NCBI GenBank assembly: GCA_902587515.1
Contig: CACILM010000001.1
Coordinates: forward strand, 62,001-126,000
From: an uncultured Pelagibacteraceae bacterium
GTDB taxonomy: Bacteria > Pseudomonadota > Alphaproteobacteria > Pelagibacterales > Pelagibacteraceae
Reading direction: 5' to 3'
Length of the DNA stretch: 64,000 nt
Position 1 is the stretch's first letter. The number at the start of each line of letters is the position of its first letter. The notes below the pieces were generated by a model. It did not search any database and was not told the origin of the DNA. It saw nothing but the letters and a program-made list of their open reading frames with translations. Below are positions 36,109-45,469 of this stretch, in pieces. Both the position numbers and the translations under genes were made by a program.

Positions 36109-38244
36109 GTGGCTAATAAGAAAAAAAAGAAAAAATCAAAAGTAAAAAAGTCTAGAAAAAAACCTAGAAGATTTAAAAGGTCTAGAAAAGTTAACAGACC
36201 TAGACAGAAGTCTAAGAAATCCAGAAAAAGGAAAAAATCTAGAAAAAAAGCTAAAAAAGTAAGGCGAATTAGTTTTAAAGCACCTACTTATTCAAAAGAT
36301 AGTGACGGTAATTCAGTCATAAAAGTTTCAGACAGTTGGGCAAATCATGCCTATGTAAACGATTCTAAGTATAAAAAGAAATACAAGATGTCCATTAAAG
36401 AAAACGATAAATTTTGGGCTAAAGAAGGAAAAAGAATAACTTGGATGAAAAAGTTTACAAAAATTAAAGATGTTAAGTACAGCAAAGATGAAGTTAAAAT
36501 AAAGTGGTATTATGATGGAACATTAAATGCCTCAGCGAATTGTATAGATAGACATTTAAAAAAAAATCCAAGCAAAACAGCAATCATTTGGGTCGGCGAT
36601 GATCCCGCTGATACAAAGAAAATTTCTTATAAAGAATTACATCAAAACGTATGTAAAGCTGCAAATGGTTTAAAAAGTTTAGGTATACAAAAAGGTGATA
36701 GAGTTACAATTTATCTGACTATGATCCCGGAATTAGCTTACATTATGTTGGCTTGTGCGAGAATTGGTGCTGTTCACTCAATCATTTTTGGTGGTTTCTC
36801 ACCTGACTCAATTGCTACTAGGATTACTGATTGCGAGTCTGAATATTTAATAACTGCAGATGAAGGAGTAAGAGGTGGAAAAATAATTCCGTTAAAAAAA
36901 ATTGCTGATGAGGCCTTAGATCAATGTCCTGGAGTAAAAAAATGTGTTGTTGTTGAAAGAACTGGCAATCAAGTTGATTGGAATAATGAAAGGGATGTTT
37001 CTTATAAAGAACTAATTTCATCAGTTCCATCAAAATGTGATCCAGAAGAAATGAGCGCAGAAGATCCGCTATTTATTTTATATACATCTGGTTCAACTGG
37101 AAAACCTAAAGGTGTTCTTCATACAACAGGTGGTTATATGGTTTATGCATCAATGACTCACCAATATATTTTTGATTATAAGGCTAATGATATTTATTGG
37201 TGCACTGCAGACATTGGTTGGGTTACGGGGCACAGTTATATTATTTACGGGCCTCTTTCTAATGGAGCAACAACTATCATGTTTGAAGGAGTTCCAAACT
37301 ATCCAGATAGTTCTAGATGGTGGCAAATAGTAGATAAATACAAGGTAAATATTTTTTATACAGCACCTACAGCAATTAGAGCTTTAATGCGAGAGGGAGA
37401 TAAACCTGTAAAAAAAACAAGCAGGAAAACGCTTAAATTATTAGGAACTGTTGGAGAGCCTATAAATCCAGAGGCTTGGATGTGGTATTATAAAACAGTT
37501 GGGGACTCTAGATGTCCCATTGTAGATACTTGGTGGCAGACAGAAACCGGAGGAATTTTGATTGCACCTCAACCTGGCGCTATAGATTTAAAGCCGGGCT
37601 CAGCAACAAAACCTTTTTACGGCATAAAACCAGTTTTAGTTGATAAAGATGGTAAAACTATAAAAGGAGAAGGTAAAGGAAGACTTTGTATGGCTACTTC
37701 TTGGCCAGGTCAAATGCGAACAGTTTATGGGGATCATCAAAGATTTATAGACACATATTTTTCTCAATTTGATGGTAAATATTTTACTGGGGATGGGTGT
37801 AGAAGAGATAAAGATGGTTACTATTGGATTACTGGAAGAGTAGATGATGTGATCATTGTTTCGGGCCATAATCTTGGAACCGCTGAAATTGAAAGCGCAT
37901 TTGTAGCGCATACTAAAGTAGCCGAAGCTGCTGTAGTTGGATTTCCGCACAGTATAAAAGGTAATGGGTTATATTGTTATGTCACGCTCAATGCAGGTGA
38001 AAACCCATCAGGAGATTTAGAAAGAGACTTAAAACTTTGGGTAAGAAAACAAATTGGACCAATAGCAACTCCTGATGTTATTCAATTTGCGCCAGGATTG
38101 CCAAAAACAAGATCTGGAAAAATTATGAGAAGAATTTTAAGAAAAATTGCTGCAAATGAGCCAGATAATTTAGGAGATACAACTACTCTTGCAGATCCTA
38201 GCGTTGTTGCATCCCTGGTAGAAAATAGACAAAATAAAGGTTAA
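36109..38244 (+). CDS. acsA: Acetyl-CoA synthetase with ~53-residue basic N-terminal extension
   Basis: 711-residue AMP-forming acetate:CoA ligase. The core starts near residue 54. The P-loop [11 protein letters not shown] is at 325-335, WWQTETGG is present, and the regulatory/catalytic Lys671 lies in TRSGK. Residue 588 in SGHNLGTAE is Asn where the enterobacterial enzyme has Arg526. Residues 1-53 are almost only Lys, Arg, Ser and Pro, which is not part of the usual Acs. Start is GTG with upstream AGGGG. The acetate-type symporter lies 0.8 kb downstream. Confidence 0.93.
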   Translation: MANKKKKKKSKVKKSRKKPRRFKRSRKVNRPRQKSKKSRKRKKSRKKAKKVRRISFKAPTYSKDSDGNSVIKVSDSWANHAYVNDSKYKKKYKMSIKENDKFWAKEGKRITWMKKFTKIKDVKYSKDEVKIKWYYDGTLNASANCIDRHLKKNPSKTAIIWVGDDPADTKKISYKELHQNVCKAANGLKSLGIQKGDRVTIYLTMIPELAYIMLACARIGAVHSIIFGGFSPDSIATRITDCESEYLITADEGVRGGKIIPLKKIADEALDQCPGVKKCVVVERTGNQVDWNNERDVSYKELISSVPSKCDPEEMSAEDPLFILYTSGSTGKPKGVLHTTGGYMVYASMTHQYIFDYKANDIYWCTADIGWVTGHSYIIYGPLSNGATTIMFEGVPNYPDSSRWWQIVDKYKVNIFYTAPTAIRALMREGDKPVKKTSRKTLKLLGTVGEPINPEAWMWYYKTVGDSRCPIVDTWWQTETGGILIAPQPGAIDLKPGSATKPFYGIKPVLVDKDGKTIKGEGKGRLCMATSWPGQMRTVYGDHQRFIDTYFSQFDGKYFTGDGCRRDKDGYYWITGRVDDVIIVSGHNLGTAEIESAFVAHTKVAEAAVVGFPHSIKGNGLYCYVTLNAGENPSGDLERDLKLWVRKQIGPIATPDVIQFAPGLPKTRSGKIMRRILRKIAANEPDNLGDTTTLADPSVVASLVENRQNKG

Positions 38245-38882
38245 TTAAATTTTAAATTCTTAGTTAATTTTTTAAACTCATCCTTCATCAACCCCCATTT
38301 TAAATGAATAGAATTCAAAACAATTTTTTTATCGAGAGATTTTAATTCATCTGCAATAGGCGACCAATAATATAAAGCTTGGCCACTCTCTTTAAAAGGA
38401 TCATTTAAATGATAGTTTGAAAAATTCAGTTTAGCTAATCTTTCTAAAAAGTTTGTTTTTCCTCTATCAAAAATTTCGTTGCTTAATCCATTTTTTTTTT
38501 CATTTTCTAAAATATTTAGAAAAATTTCTTTGCAATCATTTTCTTTCAAGTTTTTTTCTGAAATAAGATAAGAGAAAACGTAAAATGCACAGTCTGCTAG
38601 AGCAACCACATAAATATTCCATTTTGCAATATTAATTGACTGCAAAAATTTTTCATCTTCCATCATAGCAATGTACTTAACTCCAATTCTTGTTTTTAAA
38701 TACCCATACAGAGTTGTTTGGGTTACATGTGCTGATCTCTCTTGAATGAAATTCTCAAGGTCTTTTTTAGATCTTATTCTTTTAAAGAGACCAGAAATTT
38801 TCCAGATTGGTATTACATACTCCCAAACGTTTATTAGAGTGTTTCTAAAAGTAATTCTCAATTTATTTAGATTCAATTTCAC
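38241..38882 (-). CDS. Conserved alphaproteobacterial hypothetical protein
   Basis: 213 residues from a GTG start. The region [23 protein letters not shown] followed by [22 protein letters not shown] resembles a conserved alphaproteobacterial family of unknown function that I remember only as uncharacterised (sometimes loosely called esterase). I see no GxSxG elbow here. Mostly alpha-helical, with no signal peptide. It overlaps the convergent acsA end by 4 nt. Confidence 0.65.
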   Translation of the reverse strand: MKLNLNKLRITFRNTLINVWEYVIPIWKISGLFKRIRSKKDLENFIQERSAHVTQTTLYGYLKTRIGVKYIAMMEDEKFLQSINIAKWNIYVVALADCAFYVFSYLISEKNLKENDCKEIFLNILENEKKNGLSNEIFDRGKTNFLERLAKLNFSNYHLNDPFKESGQALYYWSPIADELKSLDKKIVLNSIHLKWGLMKDEFKKLTKNLKFN

Positions 38883-38997
38883 GTTGTATATAAAAAACCC
38901 TTTATTTACTTGTCTTATAGCATTTCAATTTGGTTTTGGGGTCCTTTTTTCTCTTTTAATTCAACTCATAATCAGTATGCTCCCCAGCAATAAGAGT

Positions 38998-39015
38998 ACT
39001 TTTTACGTAAAAAGT
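38998..39015. promoter_or_regulatory. 18-bp perfect palindrome upstream of the acetate-type symporter
   Basis: ACTTTTTACGTAAAAAGT is a perfect 18-bp palindrome 22 nt before the DUF4212 gene start and 12 nt before its AGGGGG ribosome-binding site. It could be an operator for a dimeric regulator or an mRNA 5' hairpin. The rest of the 155-nt spacer 38883-39037 shows no other structure that I can see. Confidence 0.5.
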
Positions 39016-39037
39016 TAAAAAATAAATAGGGGGAAAT

Positions 39038-39295
39038 ATGTCAAATAAAGACGCATATTGGAATAAGACCAAAAACCATATGATCGTAACATTGGTTCTT
39101 TGGGCTTTCTTCTCATTAGTGATCTTCATGTTTGGTTCAGAACTGAACACGATGTCTTTTCTTGGCTATCCACTAGCATATTACATGACTGCGCAAGGTT
39201 CACTTCTTGCCTTTGTGATAATTTTGTTTTGGACTGCAAATAAACAAGAAAAAATCGACGAAGAACATGGTTTCTCAGAAAGAGAGGATGACTAA
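39038..39295 (+). CDS. DUF4212 small subunit of sodium/solute symporter
   Basis: 85 residues with two membrane helices and the DUF4212 pattern (AYWNKTKNHMIVTLVLWAFFS, FLGYPLAYYMTAQGSLLAFV). It overlaps the large symporter gene by one base (TAATG) and is always paired with it in this family. Strong AGGGGG ribosome-binding site 5 nt upstream. It probably assists assembly or activity of the transporter. Confidence 0.92.
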   Translation: MSNKDAYWNKTKNHMIVTLVLWAFFSLVIFMFGSELNTMSFLGYPLAYYMTAQGSLLAFVIILFWTANKQEKIDEEHGFSEREDD

Positions 39296-41151
39296 TGTTT
39301 AAAGGAGATTTTATACAAAACCTTCCTAAAATATATGGTACCTACACTGGTGGCTTTTTAGTGTTCATCATTTTGATGGCATTAGCAGAGCAAGCAGGTG
39401 TGTCGGCTAAAAACATCGGAGTGATGTTCGTGGCCTTCACGGTATTGATTTATGCCTTAATCGGTTATTTATCAAGAACCATTCAAGTAGATGCCTACTA
39501 TGTTGCAGGAAGACAAGTGCCGACCGTATTTAACGGAATGGCAACAGCAGCTGACTGGATGTCAGGTGCATCATTCGTAGCTTTAGCGGGTGGAGTTTAC
39601 TTTGGTGGCTATACTTATATGGCCTTCTTAGTAGGTTGGACAGGTGGATACGTACTTGTTGCAACTCTAATGGCTCCGTACCTAAGAAAGTTTGGATGTT
39701 ACACAGTTCCTGATTTTATCGGAACACGATACGGTGGTAACCTCGTAAGAGCTTGCGCAGTATTCGTGCTTTTCATAGCATCATTTACTTACGTAACAGC
39801 ACAAATTAATGCTACGGGAACAATTGCTTCTAGAGCTCTAGGAATCAAGTTTGAATATGGTGTATGGGTAGGATTAATAAGTATCCTTATCTGTTCAATG
39901 CTTGGTGGAATGAGAGCCGTAACTTGGACACAGGTTGCTCAGTACATTGTATTAATCATCGCATACTTAATACCAGTTTTCTGGATTAGTTCTAACGTAG
40001 GTGGAGGAATTTTCCCTCACTTAATGTTAGGTGATGAGGTTGCAAGACTTGGCGAACTTGAACAACAATTTGGACTAGTTAAAAACAGCGCCGCAGATAT
40101 GAAAGCAGCTGGGGTACCAGGAGGATTGAAATACATCTCTGGATCTCACTCTGGAGTACCTGAAGGTGGAATGGCTGTCTGGAAATACTTATCGTTAGCG
40201 ATTTGTATGATGGTGGGAACTGCATCGTTACCTCATATCTTAATGAGATACTTTACAACTCCTACAGTAAGAGCAGCAAGAAAATCAGTAGCTTGGTCGC
40301 TATTCTTTATTTTCTTACTTTACTCTTCAGCGCCTATGTTAGCAACATTGTCTAAATTAGCATTGATGGATCCAAATCTACCAACTGGAATTATCGGAAA
40401 ATCTATTTCTGAAGTTCAGTCGATAGAGTGGGTACAAAGATGGTCTGAAGTTAAACAAGTATTTATCGCAGACTTTAATGGTGACGGAATACTTCAGTTG
40501 AACGAGTGGTTCATGAGAGGCGACGTTGTGGTATTAGCTACTCCAGAAGTAGCGGGTCTACCGTTCGTAATCTCAGGACTTGTGTTTGCTGGTGGTATGG
40601 CTGCTGCCATGTCAACTGCCGATGGATTAGTACTAGCGATCTCAAATGCGTTATCACACGACATTTACTACAAGATCATTAATCCAAAAGCGGAAACTGC
40701 TAAAAGACTATTAGTTGCTCGTGTACTTCTAGTATTAATCGGAGCTGCAGGTGCTTACATAGCCTCTTTCAGGCTAACGAGTATCTTAGGTTCGGTTGCT
40801 TGGGCATTCGACTTTGCAATGTCAGGCTTATTCTTCCCACTTGTACTTGGTGTATGGTGGAAGAGAGCTACTAGAGAAGGTGCAATCGCCGGTATCATAG
40901 CAGGAATTGTGTCAGGAACAGTTTACTTAACGTGGGTGTTCCCTAAATTCTCAGTTCCACTATGGGGCGGTGTAAATACTCCTTTCTTAGGTATCGACCA
41001 CTTAAGATTTGGTTTAATCGGAGCACCAATTTGTTTAGTTGTAATGGTGGTAGTCAGTTTAATGACTAAAGAGCCAAGCCCAGCTACACAAAAATTAGTA
41101 GACGATACGAGAATACCAACAGGTAAGGCTATTCTTGGTAAGCAACACTAA
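39295..41151 (+). CDS. VC_2705/ActP-type sodium:solute (acetate) symporter
   Basis: 618-residue SSS-family transporter, ~13 helices. Motifs: VAGRQVPTVFNGMATAADWMSGASF at the first core helix, GGMRAVTWTQVAQY, and FAGGMAAAMSTADGLVLAISNALSHD. Between late helices, residues 393-404 form DFNGDGILQLNE, a canonical EF-hand-like loop. The nearby acsA suggests acetate or a related short acid as substrate, but the substrate is inferred. Codons look C-ending-rich, fitting high expression; a strong terminator follows. Confidence 0.9.
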   Translation: MFKGDFIQNLPKIYGTYTGGFLVFIILMALAEQAGVSAKNIGVMFVAFTVLIYALIGYLSRTIQVDAYYVAGRQVPTVFNGMATAADWMSGASFVALAGGVYFGGYTYMAFLVGWTGGYVLVATLMAPYLRKFGCYTVPDFIGTRYGGNLVRACAVFVLFIASFTYVTAQINATGTIASRALGIKFEYGVWVGLISILICSMLGGMRAVTWTQVAQYIVLIIAYLIPVFWISSNVGGGIFPHLMLGDEVARLGELEQQFGLVKNSAADMKAAGVPGGLKYISGSHSGVPEGGMAVWKYLSLAICMMVGTASLPHILMRYFTTPTVRAARKSVAWSLFFIFLLYSSAPMLATLSKLALMDPNLPTGIIGKSISEVQSIEWVQRWSEVKQVFIADFNGDGILQLNEWFMRGDVVVLATPEVAGLPFVISGLVFAGGMAAAMSTADGLVLAISNALSHDIYYKIINPKAETAKRLLVARVLLVLIGAAGAYIASFRLTSILGSVAWAFDFAMSGLFFPLVLGVWWKRATREGAIAGIIAGIVSGTVYLTWVFPKFSVPLWGGVNTPFLGIDHLRFGLIGAPICLVVMVVVSLMTKEPSPATQKLVDDTRIPTGKAILGKQH

Positions 41152-41170
41152 TAAATAATTATTTAAAATT

Positions 41171-41202
41171 AAAAGGGGCGATTTATTCGCCCCTTTTTTT
41201 TT
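41171..41202 (+). terminator. Rho-independent terminator after the symporter
   Basis: GGGGCGA-TTTAT-TCGCCCC (41175-41193) is followed by nine T and preceded by four A, so it could also act in the reverse direction. It ends the DUF4212-symporter transcript. Confidence 0.95.
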
Positions 41203-41227
41203 GCCTAAATCATGGTAATTTACAAAT

Positions 41228-41563
41228 ATGATACCAACCTGGGCAATAGTTTTAGATTACGTGCTAGGCACTATTATGTGGACTTTAATAGGTCGTGCAT
41301 TCATGAATATTTTTCAGAGAGAAGATTCTACTTTTTTTTTCATGAGAATATTTGTGAAAACAACTAATCCCATAATCAATTTATTTAAGTTTATTACTCC
41401 AAGCTTCTTATTTGGTCCTTTTATAGCTTTGTATGTGGCATGGTTCTTTTATTTATTTAGATTCTACGCAATGCCATACATATTAGGCTATGATGTATGG
41501 GGAATGCTAGCTTTTCCTTTAGAAAGTGATTTTTCAAGACAATTATATCAACTGTTTAATTAA
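41228..41563 (+). CDS. Small membrane protein, distantly YggT-like
   Basis: 111 residues with three hydrophobic segments. NPIINLFKFITPSFLFGP resembles the P-rich NP-x-x-x-hairpin of YggT proteins, but the match is weak. Function unknown. It precedes rpe with a 43-nt gap that holds a promoter-like sequence, so it may be its own unit. Confidence 0.55.
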   Translation: MIPTWAIVLDYVLGTIMWTLIGRAFMNIFQREDSTFFFMRIFVKTTNPIINLFKFITPSFLFGPFIALYVAWFFYLFRFYAMPYILGYDVWGMLAFPLESDFSRQLYQLFN

Positions 41564-41572
41564 GCTTATTTT

Positions 41573-41600
41573 TTGACAAAGTTTTGGATTAAAATATAAA
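41573..41600 (+). promoter_or_regulatory. Sigma70-type promoter for rpe (possibly leaderless)
   Basis: TTGACA (41573-41578), 16-nt spacer, TATAAA (41595-41600). The -10 box ends only 6 nt before the rpe ATG (41607), so a standard start site would fall at or next to the start codon. No Shine-Dalgarno is visible between. Confidence 0.55.
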
Positions 41601-41606
41601 TAAATT

Positions 41607-42269
41607 ATGAGTAATTCGATTAAAATTTCACCTTCAATTTTATCAGCTGATTTTAGTAAGTTGGGAAGTGAAGTTGTTGCTCTTGAAAAAGCAGGTGCTG
41701 ATTATATTCACATTGACGTAATGGATGGGCACTTTGTTCCAAACTTAACAATAGGACCGGAAGTAATTAAAAAACTAAGACCTTTAACAAAAAAAACTTT
41801 TGATGTTCATTTGATGATTTCGCCGGTAGATAAATTTATAAAGGATTTTGCTAGTGCTGGGGCAGATATAATAACTTTTCATCCGGAGGCAACAAAAAAC
41901 ACATCTAATACAATTGATCTTATTAAGAAGGAAAATAAAAAAGTTGGAATTTCCTTAAAACCTAATTCGAAAATTGAACTTATAGAAAATCATCTTAACA
42001 AAATCGATTTAGTACTTATTATGAGTGTCGAACCAGGTTTTGGAGGACAAAAGTTTATACCTGAGGTGTTAGAAAAAACAAAATTACTAAAAAATTTAAT
42101 TGAAAAAAAAAATCTTAATGTAGATATTGAAATTGATGGCGGGATTAATTTTGATAATTGTTCTTTAGCAAAAGAAGCTGGTGCAAATATTCTCGTTTCA
42201 GGGTCTACTATTTTCAAAGAAAATAAAGGTGATCTAAAAAAAAATATAGAGATTTTAAGAAAAAATTAG
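41607..42269 (+). CDS. rpe: Ribulose-phosphate 3-epimerase
   Basis: 220-residue TIM barrel of the pentose-phosphate pathway. ISPSILSADFSKLG, YIHIDVMDGHFVPNLT (metal ligands), FDVHLMI, MSVEPGFGGQKF, IDGGI and LVSGSTIF are all family motifs. It starts a run rpe-heparinase-like-purH with 2-3 nt gaps. Confidence 0.97.
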   Translation: MSNSIKISPSILSADFSKLGSEVVALEKAGADYIHIDVMDGHFVPNLTIGPEVIKKLRPLTKKTFDVHLMISPVDKFIKDFASAGADIITFHPEATKNTSNTIDLIKKENKKVGISLKPNSKIELIENHLNKIDLVLIMSVEPGFGGQKFIPEVLEKTKLLKNLIEKKNLNVDIEIDGGINFDNCSLAKEAGANILVSGSTIFKENKGDLKKNIEILRKN

Positions 42270-42272
42270 TAA

Positions 42273-43916
42273 ATGTTTGGCTTTAAAAGTGCCTATTTTT
42301 ATTTAGTTGCTATTCAAGTTACTTTTGTAAAATTTATAAAAAAGTTATACTTTTCATCCAAACATTACAATGACTCATTAAAATCAAAAGTTCCTGTTCA
42401 AGTTTATTTTAATCCTAATCCATTTTTATTATCATTAATATCCCCTTTATCCAAAAGATCATTTAAGTTTACTGAAATAAATCCTAATGATTTTTGGCTT
42501 GAAAAGAAAAATAAGAAAATTAGTCAGTACCACAATTTTTTATGGCTTAGTCTAATCAACAGAAAAGCATACGAAAAAAATATACAGAAAATAATATATT
42601 TATGGATAGTCAAATACTCAAATTTTAAAAGAAATATTTGGGAAACTTCTACTTTGAGTTCAAGGGTTATTAGCTGGATGCTAAATATTGATACAATTAT
42701 TAATAATGGGACTTTTGAGTTTAAAAAAATTTTTTTTCAAAGCATTATTACCCAATGTAATCATTTAAAAAAAAATTTTAAGTATGAAAAAGATCCTATC
42801 AAAAAACTAGAAGTTTTTACCGTATTAATATTGTCAGGAATAATATTTAAAGATTACGAAGACAACTTTAAAATTGGTGTAAAAGAGCTAGAAAAATTCG
42901 TTAATTCACATTATGATAAAGATGGTTTCACATTATCTAGAAGTAAGAATGATTTAATTATTTTCACAAAATACCTTTTGTTATGCCATGAAAACATTAA
43001 GGAAGCGCAGCAGTATTTACCTGAATTCTTAGATGACATCATTAAGAAAAATTTGGAATGTATAAAGTTTTTTCGGACTCCAGATAATCAACTACCTCTT
43101 TTTAATGGAACGTCTGAAAATGACTTAAATAATTTTGAAAAATATTTAGAAAGTGTCAAAATTTCTAAAAAAAAGAAAAAAAACATCATTGGAAATATTT
43201 ATTTTGCAAAATCTAGGAATCAAGTTATTTATTTTGATGTTGGAGGGCCTCCAAGTAAAAATTTCTCTAAAAATTATCAATCTGGTCCACTCTCATTTGA
43301 ATATTATTTAGATGGTTTAAAAATAATAACTAATTGTGGTTTTGGAAACAATATTTCCGCTAAAGCTGAGCTTATAAGTAGGTTAACAGCTAGTCAGTCT
43401 ACACTAACAATAAATGATACAAGTGTTACTAAGTTTGAGAGAAACAAGTTGATTAACAGAATTTTTGGTAATTCTATAAAAAATACTTTTAAAACAAAAG
43501 AATTTCGAGATCATAATGATAATAATTTAATTGGTTGTTCTATTTCTCATAATGGGTATGAAAAAAATTTTGGCTGTACACATAGGAGAGAAATATATTT
43601 AGATCATGATGACAATAGGTTAAAAGGTAAAGATCATATTTTTAAAAAAAGTGATGGTATTCCTATCAGGTATGTGTTTAGATTTCATTTAAATCCAAAG
43701 TTAACTGCTATAAAAACTATGAGTGGGAATAGCGCTTTAATACAAATTTCAAGGAATAAATCACTGATTTTTACAATAAAGGATGAAAATATAGAAATAG
43801 AAAAAGGCATATATCTTGGAGGAAAAAAGATACTAGATAATACTTGTATAACTATTTCAGGTAATCTAGTTAATAAAAATAAGTCTTTTGATTGGGAAAT
43901 TAGGAAAAAAATTTAG
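42273..43916 (+). CDS. Heparinase II/III-like protein
   Basis: 547 residues. The N-terminal alpha-helical part has LSSRVISWMLNIDTI; the C-terminal half shows the heparinase II/III beta pattern, including SGPLSFEYYLDGLKIITNCGFGN and SRLTASQSTLTINDTS, the family's antiparallel-beta core. No signal peptide is evident, unlike secreted lyases. In many alphaproteobacteria such a gene sits next to purH; a polysaccharide or cell-envelope role is possible, but catalysis is unproven. Confidence 0.82.
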   Translation: MFGFKSAYFYLVAIQVTFVKFIKKLYFSSKHYNDSLKSKVPVQVYFNPNPFLLSLISPLSKRSFKFTEINPNDFWLEKKNKKISQYHNFLWLSLINRKAYEKNIQKIIYLWIVKYSNFKRNIWETSTLSSRVISWMLNIDTIINNGTFEFKKIFFQSIITQCNHLKKNFKYEKDPIKKLEVFTVLILSGIIFKDYEDNFKIGVKELEKFVNSHYDKDGFTLSRSKNDLIIFTKYLLLCHENIKEAQQYLPEFLDDIIKKNLECIKFFRTPDNQLPLFNGTSENDLNNFEKYLESVKISKKKKKNIIGNIYFAKSRNQVIYFDVGGPPSKNFSKNYQSGPLSFEYYLDGLKIITNCGFGNNISAKAELISRLTASQSTLTINDTSVTKFERNKLINRIFGNSIKNTFKTKEFRDHNDNNLIGCSISHNGYEKNFGCTHRREIYLDHDDNRLKGKDHIFKKSDGIPIRYVFRFHLNPKLTAIKTMSGNSALIQISRNKSLIFTIKDENIEIEKGIYLGGKKILDNTCITISGNLVNKNKSFDWEIRKKI

Positions 43917-43918
43917 TT

Positions 43919-45469
43919 ATGAATCTTAAAATTAAAAATGCTTTAGTTTCTGTGTCAGACAAAGAGAACATAATTTCTTTGTTAAGGATTTTTAAAAAAT
44001 ACAATATTAAGGTTATTAGTTCAGGCGGAACCTTTAAGTATATCAAAAAACTTGGTTACGATTGTACAGAGTTATCAAAATATACTGGCTTTAAGGAAAT
44101 GTTAGATGGACGAGTAAAAACTCTTCACCCTAAAATACATGCTGGTATTTTACACGATAGACAAAATAAGAATCACAAAAATCAAATGTCTAAAAACAAA
44201 TTTCCTCCAATTGACTTAATCGTTGTTAACTTCTATCCCTTTCAAAAAGTTGTAACAGAGTCTAGAAATTCAGAAAAAATAGTTGAAAATATAGATATTG
44301 GCGGACCAACAATGGTTCGTGCAGCTGCTAAAAATTTTAAAAATGTCACAATTATTACCAATAAGAATGATTATGTACCGCTCATTAGAGAATTAAAAAA
44401 AACTAAAGGTAAAACAACTTTAAAGTTTAGAGAATTTATGTCTTCAAAAGCTTTTGGGTTAACTGCATACTATGATGCAATGATAGCTAATTGGTTTAAT
44501 AGAAAACTTAACATTCGATTTCCTGAGAGGAAAACGATTTTTGGAAAGAAATTAACTAATCTTAGATATGGTGAAAACCCGCATCAAGAAAGTTCAATTT
44601 ACATAAACGATTATGATGATAAAAAACTCGGATTTAAGCAACTGCACGGTAAAGAATTAAGTTACAATAACTTTAATGATTTATTTGCAGGATTAGAGAT
44701 TTTAGAGTCACTTAAGGGTCAACCAGCTACAGTAGTGATAAAACATGCAAACCCGTGTGGAATAGCAGTAAATAAAAAACCTTTTCTGAGTTTTAAAAGT
44801 GCTTACAAATGTGATCCGGTAAGTGCATTTGGAGGTGTAATTGCATGTAACTATAAAATAAATAAAAAAATTGCAAATGAAATAACAAAGAACTTTCTAG
44901 AGGTAATTTTATCGAATGGTTTTGACAAAGATTCTTTAAAAATTTTAAAAAGAAAAAAAAATTTAAGAATTATCGATATATCAAAGTTTAAAACTAAAGA
45001 TCAAATGTCTGTCAAAACTTTTGATGGCTCTTTTTTAATTCAAAATAAAAATGATAAGATCGTAAAAAAGAGAGAATTTAAATGTGTGACAAAATTAAAA
45101 CCAAATAAAAGAGAACTCTCAGAAATAGAATTTGCATTTAATATAAGTAAATATGTAAAATCTAATGCAATAATATTGTGCAGTAATTTTTCTACCATAG
45201 GTATTGGAGGTGGCCAACCAAGTAGAGTAGATAGTTGTAAGATTGCAATTCAAAAGGCTAGAAGATTTCAGCCAGAAAAAATTTCTAATGCAATAGTAGC
45301 TTCGGACGCTTTTTTTCCTTTTTCGGATGGATTGGAATTATTAATTAAAGCTGGTGTGAAAATTGTCATTCAGCCTGGTGGATCTATTAGAGATAAGGAA
45401 ATAATTAATTATGCTAATAAAGCAAAAATAAAAATGTTATTCACTGGTATAAGGCATTTTTACCATTGA
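43919..45469 (+). CDS. purH: Bifunctional AICAR transformylase/IMP cyclohydrolase
   Basis: 516 residues. It performs the last two steps of IMP synthesis. The N-terminal MGS domain has KTLHPKIHAGIL; the transformylase domain has LRYGENPHQESSIY, KHANPCGIA, and SDAFFPFSDGLELL. It abuts the convergent phhB (no gap). Confidence 0.97.
   Translation: MNLKIKNALVSVSDKENIISLLRIFKKYNIKVISSGGTFKYIKKLGYDCTELSKYTGFKEMLDGRVKTLHPKIHAGILHDRQNKNHKNQMSKNKFPPIDLIVVNFYPFQKVVTESRNSEKIVENIDIGGPTMVRAAAKNFKNVTIITNKNDYVPLIRELKKTKGKTTLKFREFMSSKAFGLTAYYDAMIANWFNRKLNIRFPERKTIFGKKLTNLRYGENPHQESSIYINDYDDKKLGFKQLHGKELSYNNFNDLFAGLEILESLKGQPATVVIKHANPCGIAVNKKPFLSFKSAYKCDPVSAFGGVIACNYKINKKIANEITKNFLEVILSNGFDKDSLKILKRKKNLRIIDISKFKTKDQMSVKTFDGSFLIQNKNDKIVKKREFKCVTKLKPNKRELSEIEFAFNISKYVKSNAIILCSNFSTIGIGGGQPSRVDSCKIAIQKARRFQPEKISNAIVASDAFFPFSDGLELLIKAGVKIVIQPGGSIRDKEIINYANKAKIKMLFTGIRHFYH

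Noticed and set aside
41228-41563. True YggT gene
   Set aside because: Only the NPIINLFKFITP stretch resembles YggT; the rest does not, so I kept it as a weak resemblance.
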